Positions 24,407 to 33,299 of a stretch of DNA of 36,942 bases are shown here, in pieces. The notes below the pieces were generated by a model. That model was not told the origin of the DNA. It worked only from the letters and a program-made list of their open reading frames with translations, and did not search any database. This stretch comes from an uncultured Lachnospiraceae bacterium (lineage in GTDB: Bacteria; Bacillota; Clostridia; Lachnospirales; Lachnospiraceae), in NCBI GenBank assembly GCA_946411695.1, contig CAMKEX010000010.1, forward strand, positions 1-36,942. The letters are read 5' to 3'. Position numbers and translations under genes: made by a program. Every line of letters starts with the position of its first letter. The first letter of the stretch is position 1.

Positions 24407-26356
24407 ATGGCTGAAAAGGTAAAAGAGGTCGGCGGAGGGCCCAGAGGCATGCGGGGACGTCCGCGCCCCAGAGTGGAGAATCCCTGGAAGATCTTCCGCA
24501 GGATCATCTCCTATGTCGTCAGGTTTTACGGCTTCCACCTGGTCGCGGTGGCATGCTGTATTGTGATCTCCGTCCTTGCCAACGTGCAGGGAACAATGTT
24601 TACAAGGACCCTGATCGACAGTTATATAATGCCCATGGTAGAGCAGGTGAAGGCGGGACAGGCAGATCCCGATTTTTCGCCTCTTCTGCATGCCATGGCA
24701 CGTGTTGCCTGTTTTTATGTGATCGGTATCGCGGCGGCCTACACACAGGCCCGCACCATGGCCTTTGTCACGCAGGGCACGATGAAACGGCTGCGCACGG
24801 AGCTGTTTGAACACATGGAGAGCCTGCCGATCAAATATTTTGACACACATGCCCACGGCGACATCATGAGTGTCTACACCAATGATATCGACACCCTTCG
24901 CCAGATGGTCAGCCAGAGTATGCCTCAGCTGCTCAACAGCCTGATCACGGTGGTATCGATCCTGACTATGATGTTGGTACTCAGTATTCCGCTGACAGTG
25001 GTATCTCTGCTCATGGTTGCCGTCATGCTGCTTGCCTCCGGAAAAGTCACCTCCATGTCCGGCCGCAACTTTATCGCGCAGCAGCGCAATCTGGGTAAAC
25101 TGAACGGTTTTATCGAGGAGACAATGACCGGAGAGAAGGTCGTCAAGGTCTTCTGCCACGAGCAGCAGGCGATCCGTGAGTTTGACCTGCTCAACGAGGA
25201 ACTCTACCAGAGCGCGGCAAAGGCCAACGGTTTTGCCAATATCATCGGTCCGGTCAACGGCCAGCTCGGCAACACCAACTACGTGATCTGTGCCATCGTG
25301 GGCGGCATCCTGGCGATCAACCGCTATGCCGGTTTTACGGTCGGCGCTCTTGCCAGCTTTCTGACTTTGAACCGGGGCTTCTCCATGCCGATCAATCAGG
25401 TCAGCATGCAGTTCAACAGTATTATCATGGCCCTGGCGGGCGCGGAACGTATCTTCAAGCTCATGGACGCCGAGCCGGAGACGGATGACGGCTATGTACT
25501 GCTGGTCAACTGTGACCACGATGCGGACGGCAGGATCGTCGAGACCGACAGACACACGGGACAGTGGGCCTGGAAGCATTATCACAAGGCAGAGGATACG
25601 ACCACATATCAGGCCCTGGAGGGCGATATCACCTTCAACGGCGTCGACTTCGGATACCGGGACGACAAGATGGTCCTGCACGATATCTGGATCCACGCAA
25701 AGCCCGGCATGAAGATTGCCCTCGTCGGCTCCACCGGCGCGGGAAAGACCACGATCACCAACCTGATCAACCGCTTCTACGATATTCAGGACGGTAAGAT
25801 CCGCTACGATAACATCAATGTCAACAAGATCAGAAAGGGCGACCTGCGGCGTTCGCTCGGGATCGTTCTGCAGGAAACACACCTGTTTTCCGGCACGGTC
25901 CGGGAGAACATCCGCTACGGAAAGCTGGATGCTTCTGACGAGGAAGTCGTGCGCGCCGCGAAGCTTGCCAATGCGGACGGCTTTATCCGGCGCCTGCCGC
26001 AGGGATATGAGACCATGCTCACCGGAGACGGAGCCAATCTCTCACAGGGCCAGCGCCAGCTTCTGGCGATTGCCCGTGCTGCGATCGCGGATCCCCCGGC
26101 CCTTATCCTGGATGAGGCGACCAGTTCGATCGATACCCGCACAGAGAAAATCGTGCAGGCGGGCATGGACAGTCTCATGAAGGGCAGGACGACCTTTGTC
26201 ATCGCCCACCGGCTCTCCACGATCCGCAACAGTGATCTCATCATTGTCCTGGAGCAGGGCAGGATCGTCGAGCAGGGCACCCACGACGAACTGATCAGAC
26301 TCGGCCAGCGCTACTATCAGCTGTACACGGGCAAAAAGCCCGAACTGGCGGGGTGA
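24407..26356 (+). CDS. ABC exporter half-transporter, canonical-site subunit
   Basis: The 649-residue protein has an extended basic N-terminus (GGGPRGMRGRPRPRVENPWK), six membrane helices and an ATPase domain. The ATPase has Walker A GSTGAGKTT, signature LSQGQRQLLAIARA (glutamine replacing one glycine, common in exporters) and Walker B LILDEATSSID with the catalytic Glu. Between the membrane domain and the ATPase lies a roughly 45-residue insertion containing DRHTGQWAWKHYHK, which I recall from other clostridial members of this subgroup. It forms the functional heterodimer with the preceding protein. GGGAAG precedes the start. Confidence 0.93.
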   Translation: MAEKVKEVGGGPRGMRGRPRPRVENPWKIFRRIISYVVRFYGFHLVAVACCIVISVLANVQGTMFTRTLIDSYIMPMVEQVKAGQADPDFSPLLHAMARVACFYVIGIAAAYTQARTMAFVTQGTMKRLRTELFEHMESLPIKYFDTHAHGDIMSVYTNDIDTLRQMVSQSMPQLLNSLITVVSILTMMLVLSIPLTVVSLLMVAVMLLASGKVTSMSGRNFIAQQRNLGKLNGFIEETMTGEKVVKVFCHEQQAIREFDLLNEELYQSAAKANGFANIIGPVNGQLGNTNYVICAIVGGILAINRYAGFTVGALASFLTLNRGFSMPINQVSMQFNSIIMALAGAERIFKLMDAEPETDDGYVLLVNCDHDADGRIVETDRHTGQWAWKHYHKAEDTTTYQALEGDITFNGVDFGYRDDKMVLHDIWIHAKPGMKIALVGSTGAGKTTITNLINRFYDIQDGKIRYDNINVNKIRKGDLRRSLGIVLQETHLFSGTVRENIRYGKLDASDEEVVRAAKLANADGFIRRLPQGYETMLTGDGANLSQGQRQLLAIARAAIADPPALILDEATSSIDTRTEKIVQAGMDSLMKGRTTFVIAHRLSTIRNSDLIIVLEQGRIVEQGTHDELIRLGQRYYQLYTGKKPELAG

Positions 26357-26376
26357 GTATCTAAAGGCGAAAGTAA

Positions 26377-26697
26377 ATGGAAAATATGCAGCGTCATATC
26401 AGCAGAGAGGAACTGTTTCCTTTCGTACACTATGAATACGGGGAAGCCTATTACGGCAGCTGCGGAAGCCTTCGCTACAGGGTTGCCCGTGAGCCGCTGC
26501 AGAACGTGCACTATACACCCCCGGAAAAGCGGGGAGAGGCTGTCCTGCGCGCGGTTGTCTGGCGCGGTCCCTATGGATACGCGGCGACAGAGGACACCCT
26601 CAAAACCATCCGGGATTTTCCCTTCACCGAAGAAGGGATGCAGGAGGCCGCTGACTGGCTGGACGGGCAGGCAGAGGCTGACACAGGATCCCTTTGA
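26377..26697 (+). CDS. Small conserved-looking protein of unknown function
   Basis: A 106-residue acidic protein with no signal peptide or membrane span. It is tyrosine-rich near the start (YEYGEAYYGSCGSLRYRVA), contains VVWRGPYGYAATEDTLK and ends with a helical acidic segment. It begins 20 bp after the exporter gene, and GGCGAAAG may serve as a weak ribosome site. Codon use and composition look like neighbouring genes, so I think it is real. I do not recognise the family. The position suggests co-transcription with the exporter genes. Confidence 0.7.
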   Translation: MENMQRHISREELFPFVHYEYGEAYYGSCGSLRYRVAREPLQNVHYTPPEKRGEAVLRAVVWRGPYGYAATEDTLKTIRDFPFTEEGMQEAADWLDGQAEADTGSL

Positions 26698-26718
26698 CCG
26701 TATCGGAGAGACCGCTGA

Positions 26719-26800
26719 CATGAAAGGCCTGCCTTTCATGCCGCGGATCAGCCCCTGGCGGATGCGGCCCCGGCGGCCAGCATGTTCCCCAGGGGTGAAA
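26719..26800 (+). promoter_or_regulatory. Two strong hairpins upstream of gdpP
   Basis: A near-perfect palindrome CATGAAAGGCCTGCCTTTCATG minus its centre (26719-26740, 9-10 bp stem) is followed by CCCCTGG...CCAGGGG, with an alternative inner CTGGC/GCCAG pairing. No T tract follows either. They could separate the exporter transcript from gdpP or regulate gdpP translation. Confidence 0.45.
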
Positions 26801-26814
26801 ATGGAGAATAGTGA

Positions 26815-28935
26815 ATGCAGAAAAAATATGAATCTGATCGACAGGATCCCTTCGCGCCGGATACGGAGCCGGACAAACAGGCGGCTTCCCATGCGGCGCC
26901 GAAGAGGAGAAAGAGCCGCGTTGCGGGGCTTTTCCGGATCGCAATAATACTGGGAATCATCCTCTGGGTGACGGATTTTCTGATCTTTTTCCTTGATCCG
27001 AGAGCGTTTGCGGCTGTTACAATAGACTGTCTGATCTACACCTGTGTCATGGCAGCGGCTTTTATCAGCAGCCGCGCGATCTACATGCGGGAAATGACAG
27101 CCTTTGCGGAGGAGTTCCAGAGCCTGGAGGGCCAGCTTCTGCGGGAGATGGACATGCCCTATGCACTGCTGGATGAGGGCGGCCATTTTATATGGATGAA
27201 TCCTGCCTTTGAAAAGGTGGTCCACAGGGACCGCTCCTATCGCCGGCCGATCTCGACGCTGATTCCGGCGCTCACCCGCGATGTCTTTCCGACGGATGAT
27301 AAGCAGGTCAAGGTCCCGGTTGAACTGGTGGGCTACAGCTACAGTGCCCAGATGCGCAGGATCCAGGTTTCTCACATGGGGGGCGGATACGAGACGCTCG
27401 GAGATACTGCCGGCAATATCATCTCTCTGAATCTGGTCGATAATACCGCAATGCGCCTGGCGATCCGGGAAGTGGATGACCAGAGTCTTGCAGTCGGTCT
27501 CTTCTATATCGACAACTATGACGAAGTAATCGACACGGTGGAAGAGGTGCGCAAGGCTCTGCTGATCGCCCTGATCGACCGGAAAGTCAACCAGTACATC
27601 AGCGCGATCGACGGCCTGTGCAGCAAGATCGAAAAGGATAAATATCTGATCATTCTGCGCAAGAAGTCCCTGCAGGTGCTGCAGGACGGTCATTTTGATA
27701 TTCTGGACGATGTCAAAAAAGTCAGTGTCGGCAACGAGATGGCCGTCACGCTCAGTCTGGGATTCGGCCTGGACGGACTCGCCTACACGCAGAACTATGA
27801 ATTTGCCCGCAATGCAGTCGATCTGGCACTGGGAAGAGGCGGTGATCAGGCGATCATCAAGACCCCGGACAATGTGGTCTACTACGGCGGAAAGACGCGG
27901 CAGGTCGAAAAGAACACCCGTGTCAAGGCCCGTGTCAAGGCCCAGGCGCTCAAGGAGATCATCCGCGTGCGGGACGCGGTCTTTATCATGGGACACAAGA
28001 TGGGCGACCCCGACAGCTTCGGAGCGGCCGTAGGTATCTACCGGATCGCCAGGACACTCGGGAAAGAGGCCCACATCATTATCAACGAGCGCACCATTTC
28101 CCTGGAGCAGATCCTGCGCCTGTTTGAAAATAATCCGGAATACGGAAAAGAATTTATCATCAACAGCCAGCAGGCACTGGAAATGGTCACTGACAACACC
28201 TGTGTTGTCGTCGTCGACGTCAACACCCCCGGACGCACGGAGTGTCCGGAGCTTCTGACCCGGTGCAAGTCGATCGTCGTCCTGGATCATCACCGCGCGG
28301 GCAAGGATATCATCGAGGGAGCGACGCTTTCTTATGTGGAAGGCTACGCCTCCTCCGCCTGTGAGATGGTCGCCGAGGTCGTCCAGTACACAGGGGAGAA
28401 TATCCGTCTCCGTCCCGAGGAAGCGGATGCCATGTACGGAGGCATCGTCGTCGACACGGACGGATTTGTCAACAGGGCGGGCGTCAAAACCTTCGAGGCG
28501 GCGGCTTTCCTGCGCCGGAGCGGCGCGGATGTCGTGCGTGTCCGCAAGCTCTTCCGCGAGGAAGCGGCGGATTACAAGGCAAGGGCGAATGCAGTTTCCC
28601 AGGCGGAGATCTACCGGGACTGCTTTGCCATCTCCACCTGCTGGGGAGACGGTCTGCGCAGTCCCACCGTGATCGGCGCCCAGGCGGCCAACGAGCTCCT
28701 CAATATTGACGGCGTCAAGGCGAGCTTTGTGCTGACCCCTTATAACGGGCAGATCTTTATCAGCGCGCGTTCCATCGATGAGGTGAACGTACAGCTGGCC
28801 ATGGAACACATGGGCGGCGGAGGCCATATCAATATGGCCGGAAGCCAGATGGAAAATGCAACCGTCGACGAGGCCATCCAGGCTGTCAAGCGCGTGATCG
28901 ACCAGATGATCGAAGAGGGCGAGATCGACGCCTGA
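26815..28935 (+). CDS. gdpP: Cyclic-di-AMP phosphodiesterase GdpP (DHH/DHHA1 family)
   Basis: The 706-residue protein has the GdpP/YybT layout. A basic N-terminal tail is followed by two membrane spans (about 38-90), a PAS-like domain (about 110-200), a degenerate GGDEF domain without a GGDEF motif, then the DHH phosphoesterase. The DHH part shows GHKMGDPDSFGAAVG, VVVDVNTPGRTE and LDHHRAGKDI, and the DHHA1 end MGGGGHINMAGSQM. It hydrolyses c-di-AMP to pApA at the membrane and thereby affects potassium balance and cell-wall stress. GGAG lies 8 nt before the start. The gene order gdpP-rplI-dnaB is conserved in Bacillota and supports the assignment. Confidence 0.95.
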   Translation: MQKKYESDRQDPFAPDTEPDKQAASHAAPKRRKSRVAGLFRIAIILGIILWVTDFLIFFLDPRAFAAVTIDCLIYTCVMAAAFISSRAIYMREMTAFAEEFQSLEGQLLREMDMPYALLDEGGHFIWMNPAFEKVVHRDRSYRRPISTLIPALTRDVFPTDDKQVKVPVELVGYSYSAQMRRIQVSHMGGGYETLGDTAGNIISLNLVDNTAMRLAIREVDDQSLAVGLFYIDNYDEVIDTVEEVRKALLIALIDRKVNQYISAIDGLCSKIEKDKYLIILRKKSLQVLQDGHFDILDDVKKVSVGNEMAVTLSLGFGLDGLAYTQNYEFARNAVDLALGRGGDQAIIKTPDNVVYYGGKTRQVEKNTRVKARVKAQALKEIIRVRDAVFIMGHKMGDPDSFGAAVGIYRIARTLGKEAHIIINERTISLEQILRLFENNPEYGKEFIINSQQALEMVTDNTCVVVVDVNTPGRTECPELLTRCKSIVVLDHHRAGKDIIEGATLSYVEGYASSACEMVAEVVQYTGENIRLRPEEADAMYGGIVVDTDGFVNRAGVKTFEAAAFLRRSGADVVRVRKLFREEAADYKARANAVSQAEIYRDCFAISTCWGDGLRSPTVIGAQAANELLNIDGVKASFVLTPYNGQIFISARSIDEVNVQLAMEHMGGGGHINMAGSQMENATVDEAIQAVKRVIDQMIEEGEIDA

Positions 28936-28954
28936 CCGAAGCGGCAGTAAAAAT

Positions 28955-29085
28955 GCGGAGCGCTTTGATCCGGAGACAGATGGAATCATGGGGAGCGCTT
29001 TGATCCGGAGACAGACAAAATCATGGGGAGCGCTTTGATCCGGAGACAGACAGAATCATGGGGAGCGCTTCAATCTGCAGACAGG
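28955..29085 (+). repeat. 35-bp tandem repeat between gdpP and rplI (3.7 copies)
   Basis: GGGAGCGCTTTGATCCGGAG followed by ACAGACAGAATCAT repeats at 28955, 28991, 29026 and 29061. The middle copies are nearly identical; the last is diverged and truncated. It starts about 20 bp after the gdpP stop codon and has no spacers between units. Confidence 0.9.
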
Positions 29086-29142
29086 TATTCAGAGGCCGGC
29101 GGACCGGCCCGGTACAATAGTTCATTCAGGAGGAAACAGGAC

Positions 29143-29589
29143 ATGAAAGTAATTCTTTTACAGGATGTAAAATCTCTCGGTAAAGAGGGTGATATCGTCA
29201 ACGTCAGTGACGGATATGCAAGAAACTTTGTCATTCCCAAAAAGCTCGGCGTTGAGGCCAATGACAAGAACAAAAATGACCTGAAGCTGAAAAAACAGCG
29301 CGAGGCAAAAGAGGCTGCACAGCGCCTTGCCGAGGCACAGAAGCTGGCTAAGGACCTGGAGAAGGTCACCGTCGTGGTCACAATGAAGGCCGGCGAAGGC
29401 GGCCGCGTCTTCGGTTCCGTCAGCGCCAAGGAAATCGCCCAGGAGGCCAAAAAACAGCACAATCTCGATCTGGACAAGAAGAAAATCCAGCTTGCAGAGC
29501 CCATCAAATCTTTCGGCAGCTTCGAGATTCCGATCCGCCTGCACCCTCAGGTGACCGGCAAGTTCATGCTCAAGGTCACGGAAGCATAA
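29143..29589 (+). CDS. rplI: 50S ribosomal protein L9
   Basis: The 148-residue protein starts MKVILLQDVKSLGKEGDIV and continues with DGYARNFVIPKKLG, the L9 signature. A long lysine-rich connecting helix and a C-terminal domain (FGSVSAKEIAQE, LHPQVTGKFMLKV) follow. L9 binds 23S rRNA and helps maintain reading frame. The track ORF starts at 29023, inside the repeat array; AGGAGG before the ATG at 29143 fixes the start. A TACAAT hexamer at 29113-29118 might allow separate initiation. dnaB follows 25 bp downstream. Confidence 0.97.
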   Translation: MKVILLQDVKSLGKEGDIVNVSDGYARNFVIPKKLGVEANDKNKNDLKLKKQREAKEAAQRLAEAQKLAKDLEKVTVVVTMKAGEGGRVFGSVSAKEIAQEAKKQHNLDLDKKKIQLAEPIKSFGSFEIPIRLHPQVTGKFMLKVTEA

Positions 29590-29614
29590 AAACGCAGCTT
29601 AAACGGAGAAAACA

Positions 29615-30949
29615 ATGGCACAGGATGATATGATCAGCAGGGTCATGCCGCATAGTCTGGAAGCAGAGCGGTCTGTCCTGGGCTCCATGCTGATCGATCC
29701 GGAGGCGGTGGAAACCGCTTCCGAGATCGTGAAGGAAGAAGATTTTTACGCGCGGCAGAACGGGATCCTGTTCCAGACCATGCTGGATATGCACCGGAAA
29801 GGCATTGCCATAGACCCTGTGACGCTGCAGTCAAAGCTCCGGGAGAAAAATCTCCCCCCGGAGCTTTATTCTGATGAGCTGATCCGGGACCTGATCACCA
29901 CTGTTCCCACTTCAGCCAATATAAAATCCTACGCAAATATCGTTGCGGAGAAATCCCTTCTGCGGAGCATGATCCGGGCCAATGAGGAGATCGCCGGAAA
30001 CTGCTACGCGGAAAACGAAGAGATGGAGACCCTCCTGGACAAGGCGGAAAAACGCATTTTCGAGATCTCCCAGAAACGCAGCGCCGGAAATTTCGTTCCG
30101 ATCAGCCAGATTGTCCTCAACGCCATGGACAAGATCGAACAGGCATCCAGGATCAAGGGCAATGTCACCGGCCTCTCCACCGGATTTACGGACCTGGACA
30201 ACCGTACAGCCGGTCTGCAGCCCGCGGACTTTATCCTGATCGCGGCGCGGCCCTCCATGGGCAAGACGGCCCTTGTCCTGAATATAGCGGATTATATGAC
30301 GATGCGGGAGAACAGATGCGTGGGCATTTTTTCACTGGAAATGTCCAAGGAACAGCTGGTAAACCGTCTCCTCGCCATGCAGTCCCATGTCGAGGCCCAG
30401 AAGATCCGGACCGGCGATATGAGCGAGAGTGAGTGGGCGGAAGTGATCGAGAGCGCCGGCAATATCGGCGAGAGCCGCCTGATCATTGATGACACGCCGG
30501 CCATCTCGGTGGCGGAGCTTCGCTCAAAATGCCGCAAATACAAGATGGAGTTTGGCCTCGAGCTCGTCATTATCGACTATCTCCAGCTCATGAGCGGCTC
30601 AGGCAGGAGCGGAGATTCCCGTCAGCAGGAGATCTCGGACATTTCGCGCTCTCTCAAGGCGCTCGCCAGAGAACTGAACGTTCCTGTCGTGGCCCTTTCC
30701 CAGCTCTCCCGTGCTGTGGAATCGAGACCCAACCACAGGCCCATGCTGTCCGACCTGCGTGAATCCGGTGCCATCGAGCAGGACGCGGATCTGGTCATGT
30801 TTATCTACCGCGACGATTATTACAATGAGGATTCGGAAAAGAAGGGCATTGCGGAGATCATCATTGCAAAGCAGAGGAACGGTCCGATCGGAACGGTGGA
30901 ACTCAGCTGGCAGCCTTCGCTGACCCGGTTTGCCAACCTTGCCCGGTAA
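29615..30949 (+). CDS. dnaB: Replicative DNA helicase DnaB
   Basis: The 444-residue helicase has the N-terminal collar domain (PHSLEAERSVLGSMLIDPEA), a linker, and the RecA-like motor. The motor shows Walker A ARPSMGKTALVLN, FSLEMSKEQLVNRLL, Walker B LVIIDYLQLMSG, and the late motifs SQLSRAVE and LRESGAIEQDADLVMFIYR. It forms the hexamer that unwinds DNA at the replication fork. Length and motifs are standard, with no intein. It follows rplI closely and is probably co-transcribed with it. Confidence 0.97.
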   Translation: MAQDDMISRVMPHSLEAERSVLGSMLIDPEAVETASEIVKEEDFYARQNGILFQTMLDMHRKGIAIDPVTLQSKLREKNLPPELYSDELIRDLITTVPTSANIKSYANIVAEKSLLRSMIRANEEIAGNCYAENEEMETLLDKAEKRIFEISQKRSAGNFVPISQIVLNAMDKIEQASRIKGNVTGLSTGFTDLDNRTAGLQPADFILIAARPSMGKTALVLNIADYMTMRENRCVGIFSLEMSKEQLVNRLLAMQSHVEAQKIRTGDMSESEWAEVIESAGNIGESRLIIDDTPAISVAELRSKCRKYKMEFGLELVIIDYLQLMSGSGRSGDSRQQEISDISRSLKALARELNVPVVALSQLSRAVESRPNHRPMLSDLRESGAIEQDADLVMFIYRDDYYNEDSEKKGIAEIIIAKQRNGPIGTVELSWQPSLTRFANLAR

Positions 30950-31029
30950 AACATCCAGCTGTCTGAATGGCGGACAGTATGATCATTTCATTTATAGTCA
31001 GATTTTGATTACTTGAGGAGGTATACTTG

Positions 31030-32337
31030 ATGGAGCACTATTTTGAACCACAGATTGAGTGCGCTTCTCGGGAGCAGATCACTGCGTGGCAGGATGAGCG
31101 TCTTGTCAAAACCGTGAAGCGCGTCTACGAAGCGGTTCCCTATTACAGACAGAAGATGGATGAAAAGGGTGTAAAACCTGAGGACATTCAAGGCATAAAG
31201 GATCTTCACAAGCTGCCTTTCCTGAGCAAGGAGGATCTGCGCAGACAATATCCCTACGGACTCCTTGCCGTTCCTCTTTCTGACTGCGTCCGCATTCATT
31301 CCACGAGCGGTACGACCGGCAGGCGGGTCGTTGCCTGCTATACACAGAATGATATCGATATGTGGGAGGGATGCTGTGCAAGAGCCTTGGCGGCGGCGGG
31401 AGCCACCAGAGATGATATTGTGCAGGTCTGTTACGGCTACGGCCTTTTCACAGGCGGTGCGGGACTTCACGGCGGCTCTCATAAGCTCGGATCCCTGACG
31501 CTCCCCATGTCCTCCGGCAATACCGACCGCCAGCTCCAGTTTATGACAGATCTGGGCTCCACTGTCCTGTGCTGCACACCGTCTTATGCCGCCTATCTTG
31601 CGGAGACGATCACTGAGCGCGGGATGCGCGACCAGATCAAGCTCAAAGCCGGTATTTTCGGCGCAGAAGCCTGGACCGAGGAAATGCGCCATGACATCGA
31701 GGACAAGCTCGGGATCAAGGCTTATGACATCTACGGACTCACCGAGATCTCCGGCCCCGGCGTGGCTTTTGAGTGTTCCTGCCAGAACGGCATGCACATC
31801 AATGAAGACAACTTCATCGCGGAGATCATCAATCCCCAGACCGGTGAAGTCCTCCCCTACGGCGAAAAGGGAGAGCTGGTTTTCACCTCTATCAACAAGG
31901 AGGCATTCCCGCTCCTGCGCTACCGCACCAAAGATATCTGTGTTCTGAATCCTGAGCCCTGTGCCTGCGGAAGGACCCATATCCGTATGGCCAAGCCCAT
32001 GGGCCGCAGCGATGATATGCTGATCGTCAAGGGCGTCAATGTATTCCCGAGCCAGATCGAGACCGTCCTGATGAATGACGGATATCCGGCCAACTACCAG
32101 ATCATAGTTACAAGAGAACACCACAGCGACCGCATCGAGGTCCAGGTCGAGATGACTCCCGAGATGTTCTCAGACTCCCTCAAGGACATCACAAAGCGCG
32201 AAAAACAGCTTGTCAACGACCTTAAGGCCATGCTCGGAATATACTGTGTCGTCAAGCTTGTTGCGCCCAGATCCATCCCCAGGAGCGAGGGCAAGGCAAA
32301 GCGTGTGATCGATCAGCGAAATCTCTATAAGGGATGA
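31030..32337 (+). CDS. paaK: Phenylacetate-CoA ligase family protein (PaaK-like)
   Basis: The 435-residue AMP-forming acyl/aryl-CoA ligase carries the P-loop STSGTTGRRVVACYT, the adenylate motif YGLTEISGPGVAFEC, the hinge GRSDDMLIVKGVNVFPSQIE and the C-terminal lysine region EGKAKRV. It activates an arylacetate or related acid to its CoA thioester using ATP. In anaerobes this family is often paired with an ACT-domain gene and with 2-oxoacid:ferredoxin oxidoreductases; both the ACT gene (82 bp downstream) and PFOR are nearby here. AGGAGG is 8 nt before the ATG at 31030; the TTG one codon earlier is less likely. The true substrate is not certain. Confidence 0.92.
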   Translation: MEHYFEPQIECASREQITAWQDERLVKTVKRVYEAVPYYRQKMDEKGVKPEDIQGIKDLHKLPFLSKEDLRRQYPYGLLAVPLSDCVRIHSTSGTTGRRVVACYTQNDIDMWEGCCARALAAAGATRDDIVQVCYGYGLFTGGAGLHGGSHKLGSLTLPMSSGNTDRQLQFMTDLGSTVLCCTPSYAAYLAETITERGMRDQIKLKAGIFGAEAWTEEMRHDIEDKLGIKAYDIYGLTEISGPGVAFECSCQNGMHINEDNFIAEIINPQTGEVLPYGEKGELVFTSINKEAFPLLRYRTKDICVLNPEPCACGRTHIRMAKPMGRSDDMLIVKGVNVFPSQIETVLMNDGYPANYQIIVTREHHSDRIEVQVEMTPEMFSDSLKDITKREKQLVNDLKAMLGIYCVVKLVAPRSIPRSEGKAKRVIDQRNLYKG

Positions 32338-32419
32338 TCCTTTTTTGATATCCGTAAATCCGCTGCTGCAAAGCAGTGCTGCAGTTAATAATTTAAACGT
32401 TTCAAAAGGGAGGTAGGAG

Positions 32420-32857
32420 ATGACAGTTAAACAGATTTCGGCTTTCCTGGAAAACAAACCGGGTGCACTCGCGGCTTTTACCAAGATCCTGCAGAACTAC
32501 GAAATTGATCTGCGCGCTCTGTCTCTGGCAGAGACCGAGGATTTCGGCATCGTCCGTGTGATCGTTGATGATCCCTTCAGGACTGTGCAGATTCTCAAGG
32601 AGGAGGGATATGTCTGCTCCCTGACCAAGGTACTTGCGATCGTCTTTGAGGATAAGCCCGGTGCCCTGGTCGATGTCCTGAATCTGCTGGGTGACAACGG
32701 GATCAACCTTGAATATTCCTACGCATTCCTGGCCAAGAAGGCCAACAGCGCATGCATGATCTTCCGTGTGGCGGACAACGAGGCTGCGATCAAGGTCCTC
32801 ACGGCCAACGGCATACGCCCGATCTGCCATGAAGATATGGAAGGCATGTTCAATTGA
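32420..32857 (+). CDS. Tandem ACT-domain protein
   Basis: The 145-residue protein consists of two ACT domains (about 1-66 and 70-140). Each starts with a strand-turn of the type SAFLENKPGALAAF or IVFEDKPGALVDVL. ACT domains bind amino acids or similar small molecules. Stand-alone tandem ACT proteins next to PaaK-like genes are common in Clostridia and archaea and may sense an aromatic amino acid; the ligand here is inference. GGGAGG lies 6 nt before the start. A strong terminator follows, so the ligase and ACT genes form a two-gene unit. Confidence 0.93.
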   Translation: MTVKQISAFLENKPGALAAFTKILQNYEIDLRALSLAETEDFGIVRVIVDDPFRTVQILKEEGYVCSLTKVLAIVFEDKPGALVDVLNLLGDNGINLEYSYAFLAKKANSACMIFRVADNEAAIKVLTANGIRPICHEDMEGMFN

Positions 32858-32889
32858 GCAGAGAGTGAGTGCGGGAAGGGAACTGCATA

Positions 32890-32936
32890 CAAAAATATAT
32901 ATACAAAAAAATACGTACAAAACATACATACAAAAA
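32890..32936. repeat. Short ATACAAAA-type repeats after the ACT gene
   Basis: ATACAAAAAT, ATACAAAAAA, GTACAAAAC and ATACAAAAAG follow each other at about 12-bp spacing directly before the terminator. Low complexity limits the weight of this. Confidence 0.45.
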
Positions 32937-32966
32937 GAGCAGCAGATTTCTCTGCTGCTCTTTCTT
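32934..32966 (+). terminator. Terminator after the ACT gene
   Basis: AAAGAGCAGCAGA pairs perfectly with TCTGCTGCTCTTT (13 bp, TTTC loop), followed by CTTGTTG. The A-rich upstream side means it could also stop the convergent ferredoxin transcript. Confidence 0.85.
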
Positions 32967-33048
32967 GTTGTGTCTGATTTAGATTCATGCTATCCGGCTG
33001 ATCTTCCTTCTCCTTTCGGGTGGGAAAACAGCGAAGCTGAGCTGATAA

Positions 33049-33219
33049 TTAAGCCTCAGAGATAGCACCTACAGGACATGTACCCTCGCAAGCACCACAA
33101 TCGATGCAGGTATCTGCGTCGATCTCGTACTGAGCGTCGCCCTGAGAGATAGCTTCGACGGGGCAGGAAGCAGCGCAAGTGCCGCAGCTGATGCAGGTAT
33201 CATTAATAACACGTGCCAT
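33049..33219 (-). CDS. 2[4Fe-4S] ferredoxin
   Basis: The 56-residue protein has two cluster motifs, CISCGTCAASCP and CIDCGACEGTCP, in the arrangement of clostridial ferredoxins. It carries electrons from oxidoreductases such as PFOR, which is encoded just upstream on the same strand. The ORF track starts at 33249, but GGAG precedes the ATG at 33219 (MARVINDTC) and the family begins there. It has its own strong promoter and a leader of about 125 nt with a stable 5' hairpin. Confidence 0.96.
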   Translation of the reverse strand: MARVINDTCISCGTCAASCPVEAISQGDAQYEIDADTCIDCGACEGTCPVGAISEA

Positions 33220-33299
33220 TTTGTAATTCTCCTTTCGGGTATAAAACAATTGATAACGATTTTTAGGGGTTAGTACAAACTAAATATCCTAATCCTGAC

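Noticed and set aside
26317-28989. 890-codon ORF on the minus strand
   Set aside because: It is a shadow of gdpP and its neighbours, crosses several real gene boundaries and shows no domain.
28955-29085. Possible CRISPR array
   Set aside because: The 35-bp units are directly adjacent with no variable spacers, and no cas gene is present in the window.
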